A DNA stretch of 64,000 nt, taken from assembly GCF_031453975.1 (NCBI RefSeq), contig NZ_JAVDPW010000003.1:558001-622000 (forward strand), written 5' to 3'. The first letter of the stretch is position 1. Every line of letters begins with the position of its first letter. This document shows, in pieces, positions 55,472-63,863 of this stretch. The position numbers and the translations under genes were made by a program. The stretch is from Inquilinus ginsengisoli_A (lineage in GTDB: Bacteria > Pseudomonadota > Alphaproteobacteria > DSM-16000 > Inquilinaceae). Below the pieces are notes generated by a model, which was not told the DNA's origin, searched no databases, and saw only the letters and a list, made by a program, of their open reading frames with translations.

Positions 55472-56331
55472 TGACGCAGACCCTGACGACGCGACGTGCC
55501 ATTCCCCGCAGGCGAAGACGCCGGCCGGCGATCGGCCGCTTCGTGTTCCTCGGCCTGTTCATGCTCTTCGTGCTGGCGCCGATCTATTGGATGTTCGTCA
55601 CCTCGATCAAGCCGAGCGACGACTACCTGGCCATTCCGCCGGTGTGGTTCCCGGCGGAGCCGACCACGGTGCACTACACGGCCGCGCTGTTCGCCTATCG
55701 CGGGCTGCAGGGCATCGTCAACAGCCTGGTCGTGTCGCTGGCCGCGACGGTCCTGTCGGTGCTGGTCGGCACATCGATGGCCTACAGCCTCGCCCGCTTC
55801 AACACCGGTGGGAAGCACCTGTCCTTCTGGATCCTGTCGCAGCGCTTCCTGCCGCCGATCGCCGTGGTGCTGCCGATCTTCCTGATCTACCGCAGCGTGG
55901 GCCTGCACGACACGCGGCTCGGGCTGATCATCGCCTACACCGTCTTCACGCTGCCGGTGTCGGTCTGGATGATGCTGGCCTATTTCCGCAGCATGCCGCG
56001 TTCGATGGAGGATGCGGCGCTGGTCGACGGCTGCACGCAGTGGCAGGCCTTCTGGCAGGTCGCGGTGCCCCTGGCGGCGCCCGGCATCGTTGCCGCCGCG
56101 GTCTTCGCCTTCATCGCCTGCTGGACCGAGTTCTTCTTCGCCCTGGTCCTGACCAGCCGTTCGGCCTTCACGCTGCCGACGGTCTTCCGGGCTTTCCTTG
56201 GGTTCCAGGGCGCCCAGTACGGCGAGGCGAGCGCCCTCGCCATCGTCTCTCTCGCGCCGTCGATCGCGCTCGGCGTGCTGGCACAGCGGCATCTGGTGCG
56301 CGGGCTGACGCTCGGCGCCGTGCGTGGATGA
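55471..56331 (+). CDS. Sugar ABC importer permease (CUT1, MalG/UgpE type)
   Basis: The 286-residue permease has FMLFVLAPIYWMFVTSIKP at the start and the EAA loop EDAALVDGCTQWQAFWQVAV. It pairs with the MalF-type subunit just upstream. Confidence 0.92.
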   Translation: MTQTLTTRRAIPRRRRRRPAIGRFVFLGLFMLFVLAPIYWMFVTSIKPSDDYLAIPPVWFPAEPTTVHYTAALFAYRGLQGIVNSLVVSLAATVLSVLVGTSMAYSLARFNTGGKHLSFWILSQRFLPPIAVVLPIFLIYRSVGLHDTRLGLIIAYTVFTLPVSVWMMLAYFRSMPRSMEDAALVDGCTQWQAFWQVAVPLAAPGIVAAAVFAFIACWTEFFFALVLTSRSAFTLPTVFRAFLGFQGAQYGEASALAIVSLAPSIALGVLAQRHLVRGLTLGAVRG

Positions 56332-56344
56332 AAGGGGCTCGCCG

Positions 56345-57445
56345 ATGGCCGACGTCAAGATCAGCGGGCTGCACAAGCGCTTCGGCCCGTTCCATGCCGT
56401 GCAGGGGATCGATCTCGAGATCGCCGACGGCGAGTTCACGGTGCTGGTCGGCCCGTCCGGCTGCGGCAAGAGCACCCTGCTGCGGACCATCGCCGGGCTG
56501 GAGGGCATCAGCGAGGGCACCATCGAGATCGGCGGCGAGGTGGTCAACGACATGCGGCCGCGCGACCGCGACGTGGCCATGGTGTTCCAGGACTACGCCC
56601 TCTACCCGCACCTGACGGTCGAGCGGAACATCGGGTTCGGGCTGCGGGCGCGGAAGATGCCGGCGGACGAGATCGGCCGGCGTGTCGGCCGGGTTGCCGG
56701 GATGCTCGGCATCACGCCGCTGCTCGGCCGCTATCCGCGGCAATTGTCGGGCGGCCAGCGGCAGCGCGTCGCCATCGGCCGCGCCATCGTGCGTGAGCCG
56801 CAGATCTTCCTGTTCGACGAGCCGCTGTCCAATCTCGACGCGCAGCTGCGCGACGAGATGCGCGGCGAGATCAAGCGCCTGCACCAGGACATCGCCACGA
56901 CGATGATCTATGTCACCCACGACCAGATCGAGGCGATGACGCTGGCCGACAGGATCGTCCTCATGCGCGACGGCCGGATCGAGCAGATGGGGTCGCCGGC
57001 CGAGCTGTTCGAACGGCCGGTATCGCTCTTCGTCGCGGGGTTCCTCGGTTCGCCGAGGATGAGCTTCCTGCCCGGCAGTGTGACGCGCGTGGACGGAAAG
57101 GCCGGCATCCTCGTCGACGGCCGGGAGACCCCGCTGCCCTTGCCTGCGGGCCGCATTCCGGACGCGACGGAGGTCGGTACTCGCGTGCTGCTCGGGCTGC
57201 GCCCGGAGCATGTGGTGCGAGCGCGGGAGGAGGGGGCCGGGTTGGGCACGGTCCGGATCGAGGCGCCTCTCGAACTGCTCCAGCCGACCGGCTCCCGGAC
57301 TTTCGCCACGTTCCGCCTGGGCGACGCACAGGCCGTGGCGGAGCTGCAAGCCCATGATGTCGGCTCCGCCGGCGAAACCATCGGGCTCGAGATCAACCTG
57401 AACCGGGCGTCCGTGTTCGACGCCCAGACCGAGCGGGCGTTGTAG
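56345..57445 (+). CDS. Sugar ABC importer ATPase (UgpC/MalK type)
   Basis: The 366-residue ATPase has GPSGCGKSTLLRTIAG, LSGGQRQRVAIGRAIV, FLFDEPLSNLDAQLR, and a C-terminal TOBE/OB region (GLRPEHVVRARE) used for regulation. ATG 56345 follows AGGGG by 8 bases. A GTG at 56324 would overlap the permease gene but has no ribosome site. This is the last gene of the run starting at 49807. Confidence 0.92.
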   Translation: MADVKISGLHKRFGPFHAVQGIDLEIADGEFTVLVGPSGCGKSTLLRTIAGLEGISEGTIEIGGEVVNDMRPRDRDVAMVFQDYALYPHLTVERNIGFGLRARKMPADEIGRRVGRVAGMLGITPLLGRYPRQLSGGQRQRVAIGRAIVREPQIFLFDEPLSNLDAQLRDEMRGEIKRLHQDIATTMIYVTHDQIEAMTLADRIVLMRDGRIEQMGSPAELFERPVSLFVAGFLGSPRMSFLPGSVTRVDGKAGILVDGRETPLPLPAGRIPDATEVGTRVLLGLRPEHVVRAREEGAGLGTVRIEAPLELLQPTGSRTFATFRLGDAQAVAELQAHDVGSAGETIGLEINLNRASVFDAQTERAL

Positions 57446-57541
57446 ACGGGTAGGCGATCCCCTCCTGCCTATGCCAATGGCTGGCTGCATAGTGGCTGCT
57501 TGATCGCACTCCGGGGAATTTGAGCGTGGGCGCCGCGTGCC

Positions 57542-58291
57542 GTCAGCGGGCCGACGCTCTTGACCGGGATTTGCTTCTGCGCGAGCTACGGTGGAGCGAT
57601 GACGCTTCGTACCTCGGGAAAGGCGGAGCACTATCGCTACTATACGTGCTCGACCAAGGCGCGATTCGGCGCGACAGGCGGCCGTGGGCTGACGGTGCCG
57701 ATGGACAAGTTGGATAAGGCTGTCGCTGACCATTTGGAATGGCGTCTGCTCGACCCTCAGCACTGACTGCCATGATGAGCCTGCTTCTAGATCGGAGAGG
57801 AACGGACGGAGCGTCGGCGCGGGCACATTACCGAGTTGCGCAAGCGCGCCGGCGAAGCCGAAGCTCGATTGAGGCGACTCTACGAGGCGATCGAGAATGG
57901 CGTCGTCAACACAGCTGATCCTTCGCTTAGGGATCGAATCGCCGAACCGACTGCCGTTCGGGATCAGGCTCGGGCTGACGAGGAGCGTGCGACCGCAGCG
58001 ATTGACCGGCTGGGGCCGGCGATCACCCCGGATAGTTTGCGCACATTTGCCCTGGCGGCTCGGTGTAAGCTGAGGAACGAAGATGGAACATTTCGGCGGG
58101 GCTATCTGAGGGCTCTCGCCCAGCGAATCGAAGTGGTCGACCGCCACGAAATCCGCATCAAAGGTTCGAAAACCGAGCCCCTACGGCCACTTACTCCCGC
58201 TTCAGGCGTAGAAATGGCTAGCTTTGGCGTTCGCAGTTTTATACCGAAGTGGCGTCCCCGGAGAGATTCGAACTCCCGACCCGCTGCTTAG
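57542..58291 (+). pseudogene. Decayed large serine recombinase (C-terminal half), ending inside tRNA-Arg
   Basis: The remnant starts in the zinc-ribbon region (SGPTLLTGICFCASYGGAM, where one expected Cys is now Tyr; HYRYYTCSTKARFGATG; VPMDKLDKAVADHLEWRLLD). It is broken by a stop near 57764 and at least two frameshifts (MMSLLLDRR then EERTERRRGHITELRKRAG), and resumes as a coiled coil and the C-terminal segment (RGYLRALAQRIEVVD, VRSFIPKWRPRRDSNSRPAA). The catalytic resolvase domain with its serine is absent. Its last 14 or so codons are the complement of the tRNA-Arg 3' half, the mark of an element inserted at that tRNA. It is non-functional. Confidence 0.85.
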
Positions 58292-58326
58292 GACGCAGCC
58301 GCTCTATCCAGCTGAGCTACGGGGAC
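58250..58326 (-). tRNA. tRNA-Arg (anticodon CCT)
   Basis: The minus strand folds as a cloverleaf of 77 bases including an encoded CCA. The acceptor GTCCCCG pairs with CGGGGAC. The D arm is GCTC...GAGC, and the anticodon stem GCTGC/GCAGC carries the loop GTCCTAA with anticodon CCT at 58292-58290. The T arm is GGGAG-TTCGAAT-CTCTC. A TATAAG -10-like box lies at 58341-58336, just upstream. The gene reads AGG codons, which are rare in GC-rich genomes, and its 3' half is shared with the recombinase remnant. Confidence 0.95.
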
Positions 58327-58347
58327 CGCGGCGCCCTTATAGCAAGC

Positions 58348-58372
58348 CGGCGGGGGCGATGCACCCCCGCCG
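58348..58372 (-). terminator. Hairpin terminator after the secretion operon
   Basis: CGGCGGGGG (58348-58356) and CCCCCGCCG (58364-58372) form a 9-bp stem with a 7-base loop, 12 bp past the HlyD-like stop and just upstream of tRNA-Arg. On the transcribed strand it is followed by GCTTGCTAT, a weak T-rich tail. Confidence 0.55.
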
Positions 58373-58383
58373 TGTCGCTTTCC

Positions 58384-59781
58384 TCAATCCTCGATGAAGC
58401 TGCGGTGGAAGGCGTTCATCAGGGGGTCGACCGCATACTGCAGGGCGGTGCGCGTGCCGGTCATGATCGAGACGTCGGCCGGCATGCCCGCCGACAGGTT
58501 GACCTGCGGCGCCACCTGCTTCAGCAGGTCCGGATCGACCACGATCTTGGCCAGGAAGTACGAGCGCTTGGTCGCCTCGTCCTGGGTGCTGTCGGCGGCG
58601 ACATAGATCACCTTGCCGTCGATCCGCGGCATGTTGCGCTGGTGATAGGCGGTGAAATGGACCAGGGCCGACTGTCCCACCCGCACCACATCGATGTCGT
58701 TGGGCTGGACCTGGACGTCGATCACCAGCTTCTCGTTGTTCGGCACGATCTCTAGGATCGGCGCGCCGGGCGCGATCACGCCGCCGAGGGTGTGGAACTT
58801 CATGCCCACGACGGTGCCGTCGAGCGGCGCCAGGATGCGGGTGCGGCCGACCACGTCGCCGGCGGCGCGCATCTTCTCTTCCAGCCCGGCCAGCTCCTTC
58901 TGGGTGGTCGCGCGCTCATCGGCGATCTTGTCGCGGAAGTCGCTGTCCAGCGCCAGGATCCGCATCTGGCTTTCGCCGATGGTCTGCTCGGCCTTGGCGA
59001 TGGCCGAGATGTCCGAGGCCTTCTGGCCCTCGATCTGGGCCTGGGTGCGCTGCAACTGCAGCAGATGCGGCTTGGTCTCCAGCCCCTTCGCGACCAGCGG
59101 CGCGACGCTGTCGACCTCCTGCTGGATCAGCTCCAGCTGGGTGTCGCCGGCGGTGATCTGGGCCTTCAGGCCGTTGATGTCCTCGCGGCTCTGGTTGACG
59201 CGCTGCTCCAGGATCGACTTCTGGCCCGTGATCGATTCGCGACGGGAGGTGAACTGCTCCTCCTGCGCCTTGATCAGGGCCGCGGCCACCGGATTGTTCG
59301 CGGCCTGGTCCTGGATCTCCTGCGGCATGGCGATGGTGGCCGCGCCGTTCTGCTCGGCATCGAGCCGGGCCAGCGTCGCCACGTCGGCGAGACGCTGCAT
59401 CCGCACCGAATCGAAGGTCGCGAGGTCGCGCGTCGAATCCAGCACCAGCAGGGTGTCGCCCGCCTTGACCACGTCGCCGTCACGCACGTTCAGCTCGCGG
59501 ATGATGCCGCCTTCGAGATGCTGCACCGTGCGCTTGTTGCCCTCGGGGCTGACCTGCCCGTTGGCGACCGCGGCGCTGGCCAGGGGCGACACCGCCGCCC
59601 AGGCGCCGAATCCGAAGACGAAGACGCCGACCACGGCGCCGCCGATCAGGCTCAGCCGGTTCAGGCCGCGCGCGTTCCGCTTCAGCGCCGTCGCGGTCTC
59701 ATCCGGCAGAGCGGGCAGGCGGGGGCTGCTGCGGACGGCCGGTGGTTGTGGCTGTCCAGGCTCCTGAGGAATAAGCGACAT
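58384..59781 (-). CDS. Type I secretion periplasmic adaptor (HlyD/PrsE family)
   Basis: The 465-residue protein has a short cytoplasmic N-terminus, one TM helix (about 40-62, LIGGAVVGVFVFGFGAWAAV), a lipoyl/barrel-sandwich half (VQHLEGGIIRELNVRDGDVV), a long coiled-coil hairpin (about 150-320) and the returning half (TRILAPLDGTVVGMKFHT), ending in a beta-barrel. It bridges the ABC exporter to a TolC-type outer-membrane channel, which is not in this window. The start is ATG 59781. It overlaps the end of the ABC gene by 83 bases, unusually long for this pair. Confidence 0.9.
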   Translation of the reverse strand: MSLIPQEPGQPQPPAVRSSPRLPALPDETATALKRNARGLNRLSLIGGAVVGVFVFGFGAWAAVSPLASAAVANGQVSPEGNKRTVQHLEGGIIRELNVRDGDVVKAGDTLLVLDSTRDLATFDSVRMQRLADVATLARLDAEQNGAATIAMPQEIQDQAANNPVAAALIKAQEEQFTSRRESITGQKSILEQRVNQSREDINGLKAQITAGDTQLELIQQEVDSVAPLVAKGLETKPHLLQLQRTQAQIEGQKASDISAIAKAEQTIGESQMRILALDSDFRDKIADERATTQKELAGLEEKMRAAGDVVGRTRILAPLDGTVVGMKFHTLGGVIAPGAPILEIVPNNEKLVIDVQVQPNDIDVVRVGQSALVHFTAYHQRNMPRIDGKVIYVAADSTQDEATKRSYFLAKIVVDPDLLKQVAPQVNLSAGMPADVSIMTGTRTALQYAVDPLMNAFHRSFIED

Positions 59782-61507
59782 TTTCCGAGCTTCCTTTTGG
59801 CGCCGGCGAGGTGTCGGCGGCACGCGGCCCGGCAATACGGGCCAGAACTTCGGCCCGCGGGCCGAGCAATGCGATTTCGCCTTCGCGCATCACCAGCAGG
59901 CGATCGGCGTCGGCGAGGATCTGCGGACGGTGGGCGACGATGACCACGGTCGTGCCCAGCGCCTTCAGCGCCGCGATCGTGGTCATCAGGGCGGCTTCGC
60001 CATCCGCGTCGAGATTGGAGTTGGGTTCGTCCAGCACCACCAGCCGGGGGCCGCCGAACACGGCGCGGGCCAGGCCGACGCGCTGGCGCTGGCCGCCCGA
60101 CAGCGGCACGCCGCCATCGCCGATCGGCGTGTCGTAGCCCTGGGGCAGCCGCACGATCATGTCGTGCACGCCGGCCAGCTGGGCCGCGGCGACCACCTGT
60201 TCCGAATCGGGGTTGCTGGTCATGCGGGCGATGTTCTCGGCCACGGTGCCGGGGAACAGGTCGACCACTTGCGGGAGGTAGCCGATATACGGGCCCAGCG
60301 CCTCCGGCGTCCACTGCGCCAGGTCGGCGCCGTCGAACCGGACCGCGCCGTCGCTCGGCGGGTAGATGCCGACCAGCAGACGGCACAGCGTGCTCTTGCC
60401 CGAGGCGGACGGCCCGACCATGCCCAGCACCTCGCCGGACGCGATCTCGAAGCTGACGCGCTTGATGATCGGCGTCTTGCCCTGCGGTGTCAGGAACACC
60501 AGCTTGTCGATCTGCACCGTGCCGCTCGGGGGCGGCAGGGCCAGGCCGTCCTGGCGCTTCGGCAGGGCGACCAGGATCTTCTCGATCGACTGGTAGGACT
60601 GGCGGGCGCTGATGAACTGGCGCCAGGAGCTGATCGCCTGCTCGACCGGGGCCAGGGCCCGCGACAGCAGCATCGAGCCGGCGATCATGCCGCCCGAGGT
60701 CAGCTCGCCATGCAGCAGCAGATAGGCGCCGACGGCCATCACCAGGGTCTGCACGAACATGCGGACGAATTTCGAGGAGCCGCTGATGATGGCGGACAGG
60801 TCGGAGCCGCGCTCCTGCCCCTGCAGCGCCGCCTCCTGGTCCCGGCGCCAGCGCACCAGCAGCTGCGGCAGCATGCCCATGGCGCGCACCGTCTCGGCGC
60901 TGCGGATGGCGCCCTCGGCCTGGCGCTGCGCGGTGACCTGCAGCTTGTTGGCCTCGGTCGTCGGCTTGCGCAGCATCTTCTCGTTGGTCAGCGCCAGGCC
61001 GAACAGGATGATCGCGCTCAGCAGCGCGGTGACGCCCAGGGCCCAGTGCAGCATGAACATGACGATGATGAAGATCGGCGCCCAGGGTGCGTCGAACAGC
61101 GGCCCGATCGCCGGGCCGCCGATGAAGCTGCGGATCTGCGAGAGGTCGCGCAGCGCCTGGCCGCCCACCGGTGCGCCCAGCACCGCGCCGTTGACCCCGG
61201 TCTCGACCAGGGTGCCGGCCAGCTGGCGCTCGAACCGGGTGCCGATCCGGGCCAGCAGGCTGGAGCGCAGCCCGTCGAGCCAGCCCAGGATCAGGAAGGC
61301 GAAGGCGGCGATCAGGGTGAGGAAGACCAGCGTCTCGATATGGGCGGACCCCAGCACGCGGTCGAACAGCTGGTAGGAGTAAAGCGGCGACACCATGACC
61401 AGCAGGTTCGTCACCAGGCTGAATCCACCCGCGACCAGGAACCAGGGCCTCACCGCATTCAGGGCCCGGCGGGCGGCGCTCGGCGGTGTCGACTCGGTCT
61501 TCGCCAT
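59699..61507 (-). CDS. Type I secretion ABC transporter (PrsD/HlyB-like)
   Basis: The 602-residue exporter half has five or six TM helices (FLVAGGFSLVTNLLVMVSPL, SFIGGPAIGPLFDAPWAPIF, a type I permease signature) and an ATPase domain (GPSASGKSTLCRLL, LSGGQRQRVGLARAVFG, LVVLDEPNSNLD, VIVAHRP). No C39 peptidase or CLD domain precedes it, as in PrtD/PrsD exporters of RTX-type proteins. The C-terminal about 30 residues (YSSGAWTATTTGRPQQ onward) are encoded in the overlap with the adaptor gene and look atypical. No RTX substrate is nearby. Confidence 0.9.
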   Translation of the reverse strand: MAKTESTPPSAARRALNAVRPWFLVAGGFSLVTNLLVMVSPLYSYQLFDRVLGSAHIETLVFLTLIAAFAFLILGWLDGLRSSLLARIGTRFERQLAGTLVETGVNGAVLGAPVGGQALRDLSQIRSFIGGPAIGPLFDAPWAPIFIIVMFMLHWALGVTALLSAIILFGLALTNEKMLRKPTTEANKLQVTAQRQAEGAIRSAETVRAMGMLPQLLVRWRRDQEAALQGQERGSDLSAIISGSSKFVRMFVQTLVMAVGAYLLLHGELTSGGMIAGSMLLSRALAPVEQAISSWRQFISARQSYQSIEKILVALPKRQDGLALPPPSGTVQIDKLVFLTPQGKTPIIKRVSFEIASGEVLGMVGPSASGKSTLCRLLVGIYPPSDGAVRFDGADLAQWTPEALGPYIGYLPQVVDLFPGTVAENIARMTSNPDSEQVVAAAQLAGVHDMIVRLPQGYDTPIGDGGVPLSGGQRQRVGLARAVFGGPRLVVLDEPNSNLDADGEAALMTTIAALKALGTTVVIVAHRPQILADADRLLVMREGEIALLGPRAEVLARIAGPRAADTSPAPKGSSENVAYSSGAWTATTTGRPQQPPPARSAG

Positions 61508-61782
61508 GATCTTCAATTCCTCTGATCGGCACCCACTGGCCACACCGCCCGAAGCCGACCGCTATATTCTGGGCGAGAAGCAGATCGTCCCGCTACCGGA
61601 AAGCGAGCTGAAACGCCCTGTGAACTCGTATTTGAATAAATCAATCGTCGTCTTGAAACAGTGCCACAGGTAACACCCAGTGTCTCGACAGATTCCGTAA
61701 TAGGGATGGCAAAATTCTGACCATTTCGCGACCGATCCTTTGCTCTGGCGGCCCGGCGCGACCGGCGCTAGGATGGCCTGTC

Positions 61783-62265
61783 ATGGAACAAAGAAGCAAC
61801 ATGGACAGCCTTGCCAGGCTGCAGACCGCCCAGGTCACACGCGGCGTCCGACGCTGGTTCGCGGCGGCCGGGCAGGTCAGCCTGCCCGAGTTCGGGCTGC
61901 CGGACGGGCGCCGCGCCGATGTCCTGGCGCTGGACACCGCCGGCTGGATCACGCTGGTCGAGGTCAAGGTCTCGATCGCGGATTTCCGCGGCGACCGGAA
62001 ATGGCCGGGCTACGCCGCCTATTGCGACCGTTTCTGCTTCGCCGTGCCGGAGGACTTCCCGCAGGAGCTGATCGCGCCGGAATGTGGCCTGATCGTGGCC
62101 GACGGCTTCGACGCCGTGCTGCTGCGCCCACCACCGGAGCATCGCCTGGCGCCGCCGCGGCGCAAGGCGCTGGTGCTGGAGTTCGGCCGGGTGGCGGCGC
62201 AGCGCCTGCACCTGCTGGAGGACGAGGGCGTGGCCTCCGGCTGGCGCTCCGCCGCGGCGATCTAA
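61783..62265 (+). CDS. MmcB family DNA repair protein
   Basis: The 160-residue protein carries the PD-(D/E)XK-like MmcB domain: LPDGRRADVLALDTAGWITL, VEVKVSIADFRGDRKWPGY, CDRFCFAVPEDFP, and GLIVADGFDAVLLRPP. The D...E-x-K set (RADVLAL, VEVKVS) suggests a nuclease-type metal site. In Caulobacter mmcB is part of the mitomycin C damage response. No GTTC-N7-GTTC LexA box is seen upstream here. An ATG at 61801 is an alternative start. Confidence 0.87.
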   Translation: MEQRSNMDSLARLQTAQVTRGVRRWFAAAGQVSLPEFGLPDGRRADVLALDTAGWITLVEVKVSIADFRGDRKWPGYAAYCDRFCFAVPEDFPQELIAPECGLIVADGFDAVLLRPPPEHRLAPPRRKALVLEFGRVAAQRLHLLEDEGVASGWRSAAAI

Positions 62266-62396
62266 CGCGGCCCTCGCGGCGCCCTCCGGCCCCGGTCGCG
62301 CGCGAATTCGCCGCAGCCCGCCAGATGTGAGCCGAAGCCTTGACCTTCCAGGTACGGGAAGCCCCATCTCTGGCGGGACGAGCTCAGGAGGATGGA

Positions 62397-62594
62397 ATGG
62401 AATTCAAAGTCGAAGGCATGACCTGCGGCGGCTGCGCCGAGGCGGTGAGGCGGGCGGTGCGCAAGGTCGCGCCCGAGGCCGCGGTCGAGGTCGACCTGGC
62501 CGGTGGCCGGGTCGCGGTGTCGCCGGCGCCGGATGCGGCGGCGGTGGCGGCGGCCATCGCCCGCGCTGGCTTCACCGCCCGCGCCCTGGGCTGA
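62397..62594 (+). CDS. Heavy-metal-associated (HMA) domain copper-chaperone-like protein
   Basis: This 65-residue ferredoxin-like protein has the metal-binding motif GMTCGGC with Cys10 and Cys13 and ends GFTARALG. It is a typical CopZ-like soluble chaperone or a free-standing HMA domain. AGGAGG lies 5-6 bases before the ATG at 62397. It converges on the anti-sigma gene, with 23 bp between stops. Confidence 0.88.
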   Translation: MEFKVEGMTCGGCAEAVRRAVRKVAPEAAVEVDLAGGRVAVSPAPDAAAVAAAIARAGFTARALG

Positions 62595-62617
62595 GGCAGG
62601 CCCGGCTCAGCCCGGGT

Positions 62618-63295
62618 TCAGAAGGTCACGAAGCGGTTCAGCCAGCGGCCGATCGGCCCGGTCAGCCGCAGCCGCTGGTCGACTACGGCAAGGCAGATGC
62701 AGTCCGGGCCGGGCAGGGCGGTCGGCCGATGGTCGATCGTCCCGTCTGTGACCTGCAGGTCGCCGACCCGGTACAGGCCCTGGCCGTCGTCGAAGGCGCC
62801 CTGCAGCACCAGGGTGAGCTCGGTGCCCTCATGGGTGTGCTGCGGCACGCCGACCCCGGCACGGACCCGCAGCAGGCTGACCCGGCGGTCCTGGCGGCCC
62901 ACCGTGAACACCGCTTCGGACACGCCCGGCAGCAGCCGCCGCCAGGTAACGCCGTCGAAGTGCGGGCCGATGTAGTCGCGCAGCGGCTGCGGGATGTCCG
63001 GCGGCGCCGCGGCGGGGGGGGCCGGCTGGGTGGCTGCCGGCGCGTCGAGCCGGGCCAACACCGCGGCGAAGGAATCGTCGCCGACGGCGGCGCCGGGCAG
63101 GGTGTCCAGCAGGGCGCCGCCCATGGCATCCAGCCGCGCGGCCGCGGCCCTGCAGGCCGGGCAATAGGCGAGATGGGTCGCGACGGCCAGCGCGTCGGCC
63201 TCGCCCATCGCGCCGCTGGCATAGTCCAGCAGCAGGTCCTCCGCAGGATGGTGGCGCGGCGGGGCCGGGGCGGGCATCGCGATCGTCTCAGTCAT
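62618..63295 (-). CDS. ChrR family anti-sigma factor (zinc, cupin)
   Basis: The 225-residue protein has an N-terminal zinc anti-sigma domain with His41-x3-Cys45-x2-Cys48 (HLAYCPAC) and a C-terminal cupin (GVGVPQHTHEGTELTLVLQG). This matches ChrR, which binds and inhibits an RpoE/ECF11 sigma factor and releases it on singlet oxygen or organic peroxide. Its start overlaps the sigma stop by 8 bases, so the pair is made in fixed ratio. Confidence 0.9.
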   Translation of the reverse strand: MTETIAMPAPAPPRHHPAEDLLLDYASGAMGEADALAVATHLAYCPACRAAAARLDAMGGALLDTLPGAAVGDDSFAAVLARLDAPAATQPAPPAAAPPDIPQPLRDYIGPHFDGVTWRRLLPGVSEAVFTVGRQDRRVSLLRVRAGVGVPQHTHEGTELTLVLQGAFDDGQGLYRVGDLQVTDGTIDHRPTALPGPDCICLAVVDQRLRLTGPIGRWLNRFVTF

Positions 63296-63863
63296 TGCCG
63301 GCCTCCGTCAGGCTGAGGCGCAGCCGTTCCAAGGCCAGCCGGATGCGCGATTTGACGGTGCCCAGCGGCAGGTTGCGGACGACGGCGATCTCGCTGTGCG
63401 GCTTGTCCTCATAGAAGGCGAGGGCCAGCAGGTCGCGCTGGTTCTCGGGCAGCGCCGCGATCGCGGTGCGCAGCCGGGCCTCGGTCTGGGACGCCGCGAT
63501 GCGCTGGTCGGCGGGCGGCTCCGCCGACGGCACCAGCATCGGGTCGTCGGGATCCAGCTGCGGCCGCTTCTCGCGCCGCGCCAGGTCTATGCGCTTGTTG
63601 CGGGCGATGGTGAAGACCCAGGTGGCCGCGCCGGCCTGGGCCGGGTCGTAGGTCTCGGCGCGGCGCCACACCGTGACCATCGCCTCCTGCATCAGCTCCT
63701 CCGCCGTGGCCGCGTCGCAGCCGAGCCGGGCGATGTAGGCCTTGACCCGCGGCGCGAACAGCTCGAACAGCGACCGGAACGCGACGCGGTCGCGGTGCCG
63801 GCCGACCGCGAGGATCAGCGCTTCGGGCGACAGGGGGGCAGGGGTGGTCGGATCGATCCGCAT
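63288..63863 (-). CDS. ECF RNA polymerase sigma factor (RpoE/ECF11-like)
   Basis: The product of about 191 residues has sigma region 2 (FRSLFELFAPRVKAYIARLG, EELMQEAMVTVWRRAETYDP, AATWVFTIARNKRIDLARR) and region 4 (ALPENQRDLLALAFYEDKPH, LPLGTVKSRIRLALERLR). Its partner is the ChrR-like anti-sigma downstream, so it probably directs the singlet-oxygen or peroxide response. I start at ATG 63863. A longer frame to 63950 has no domain support. Only 137 bp upstream are visible, too little to judge its promoter. Confidence 0.9.
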   Translation of the reverse strand: MRIDPTTPAPLSPEALILAVGRHRDRVAFRSLFELFAPRVKAYIARLGCDAATAEELMQEAMVTVWRRAETYDPAQAGAATWVFTIARNKRIDLARREKRPQLDPDDPMLVPSAEPPADQRIAASQTEARLRTAIAALPENQRDLLALAFYEDKPHSEIAVVRNLPLGTVKSRIRLALERLRLSLTEAGND

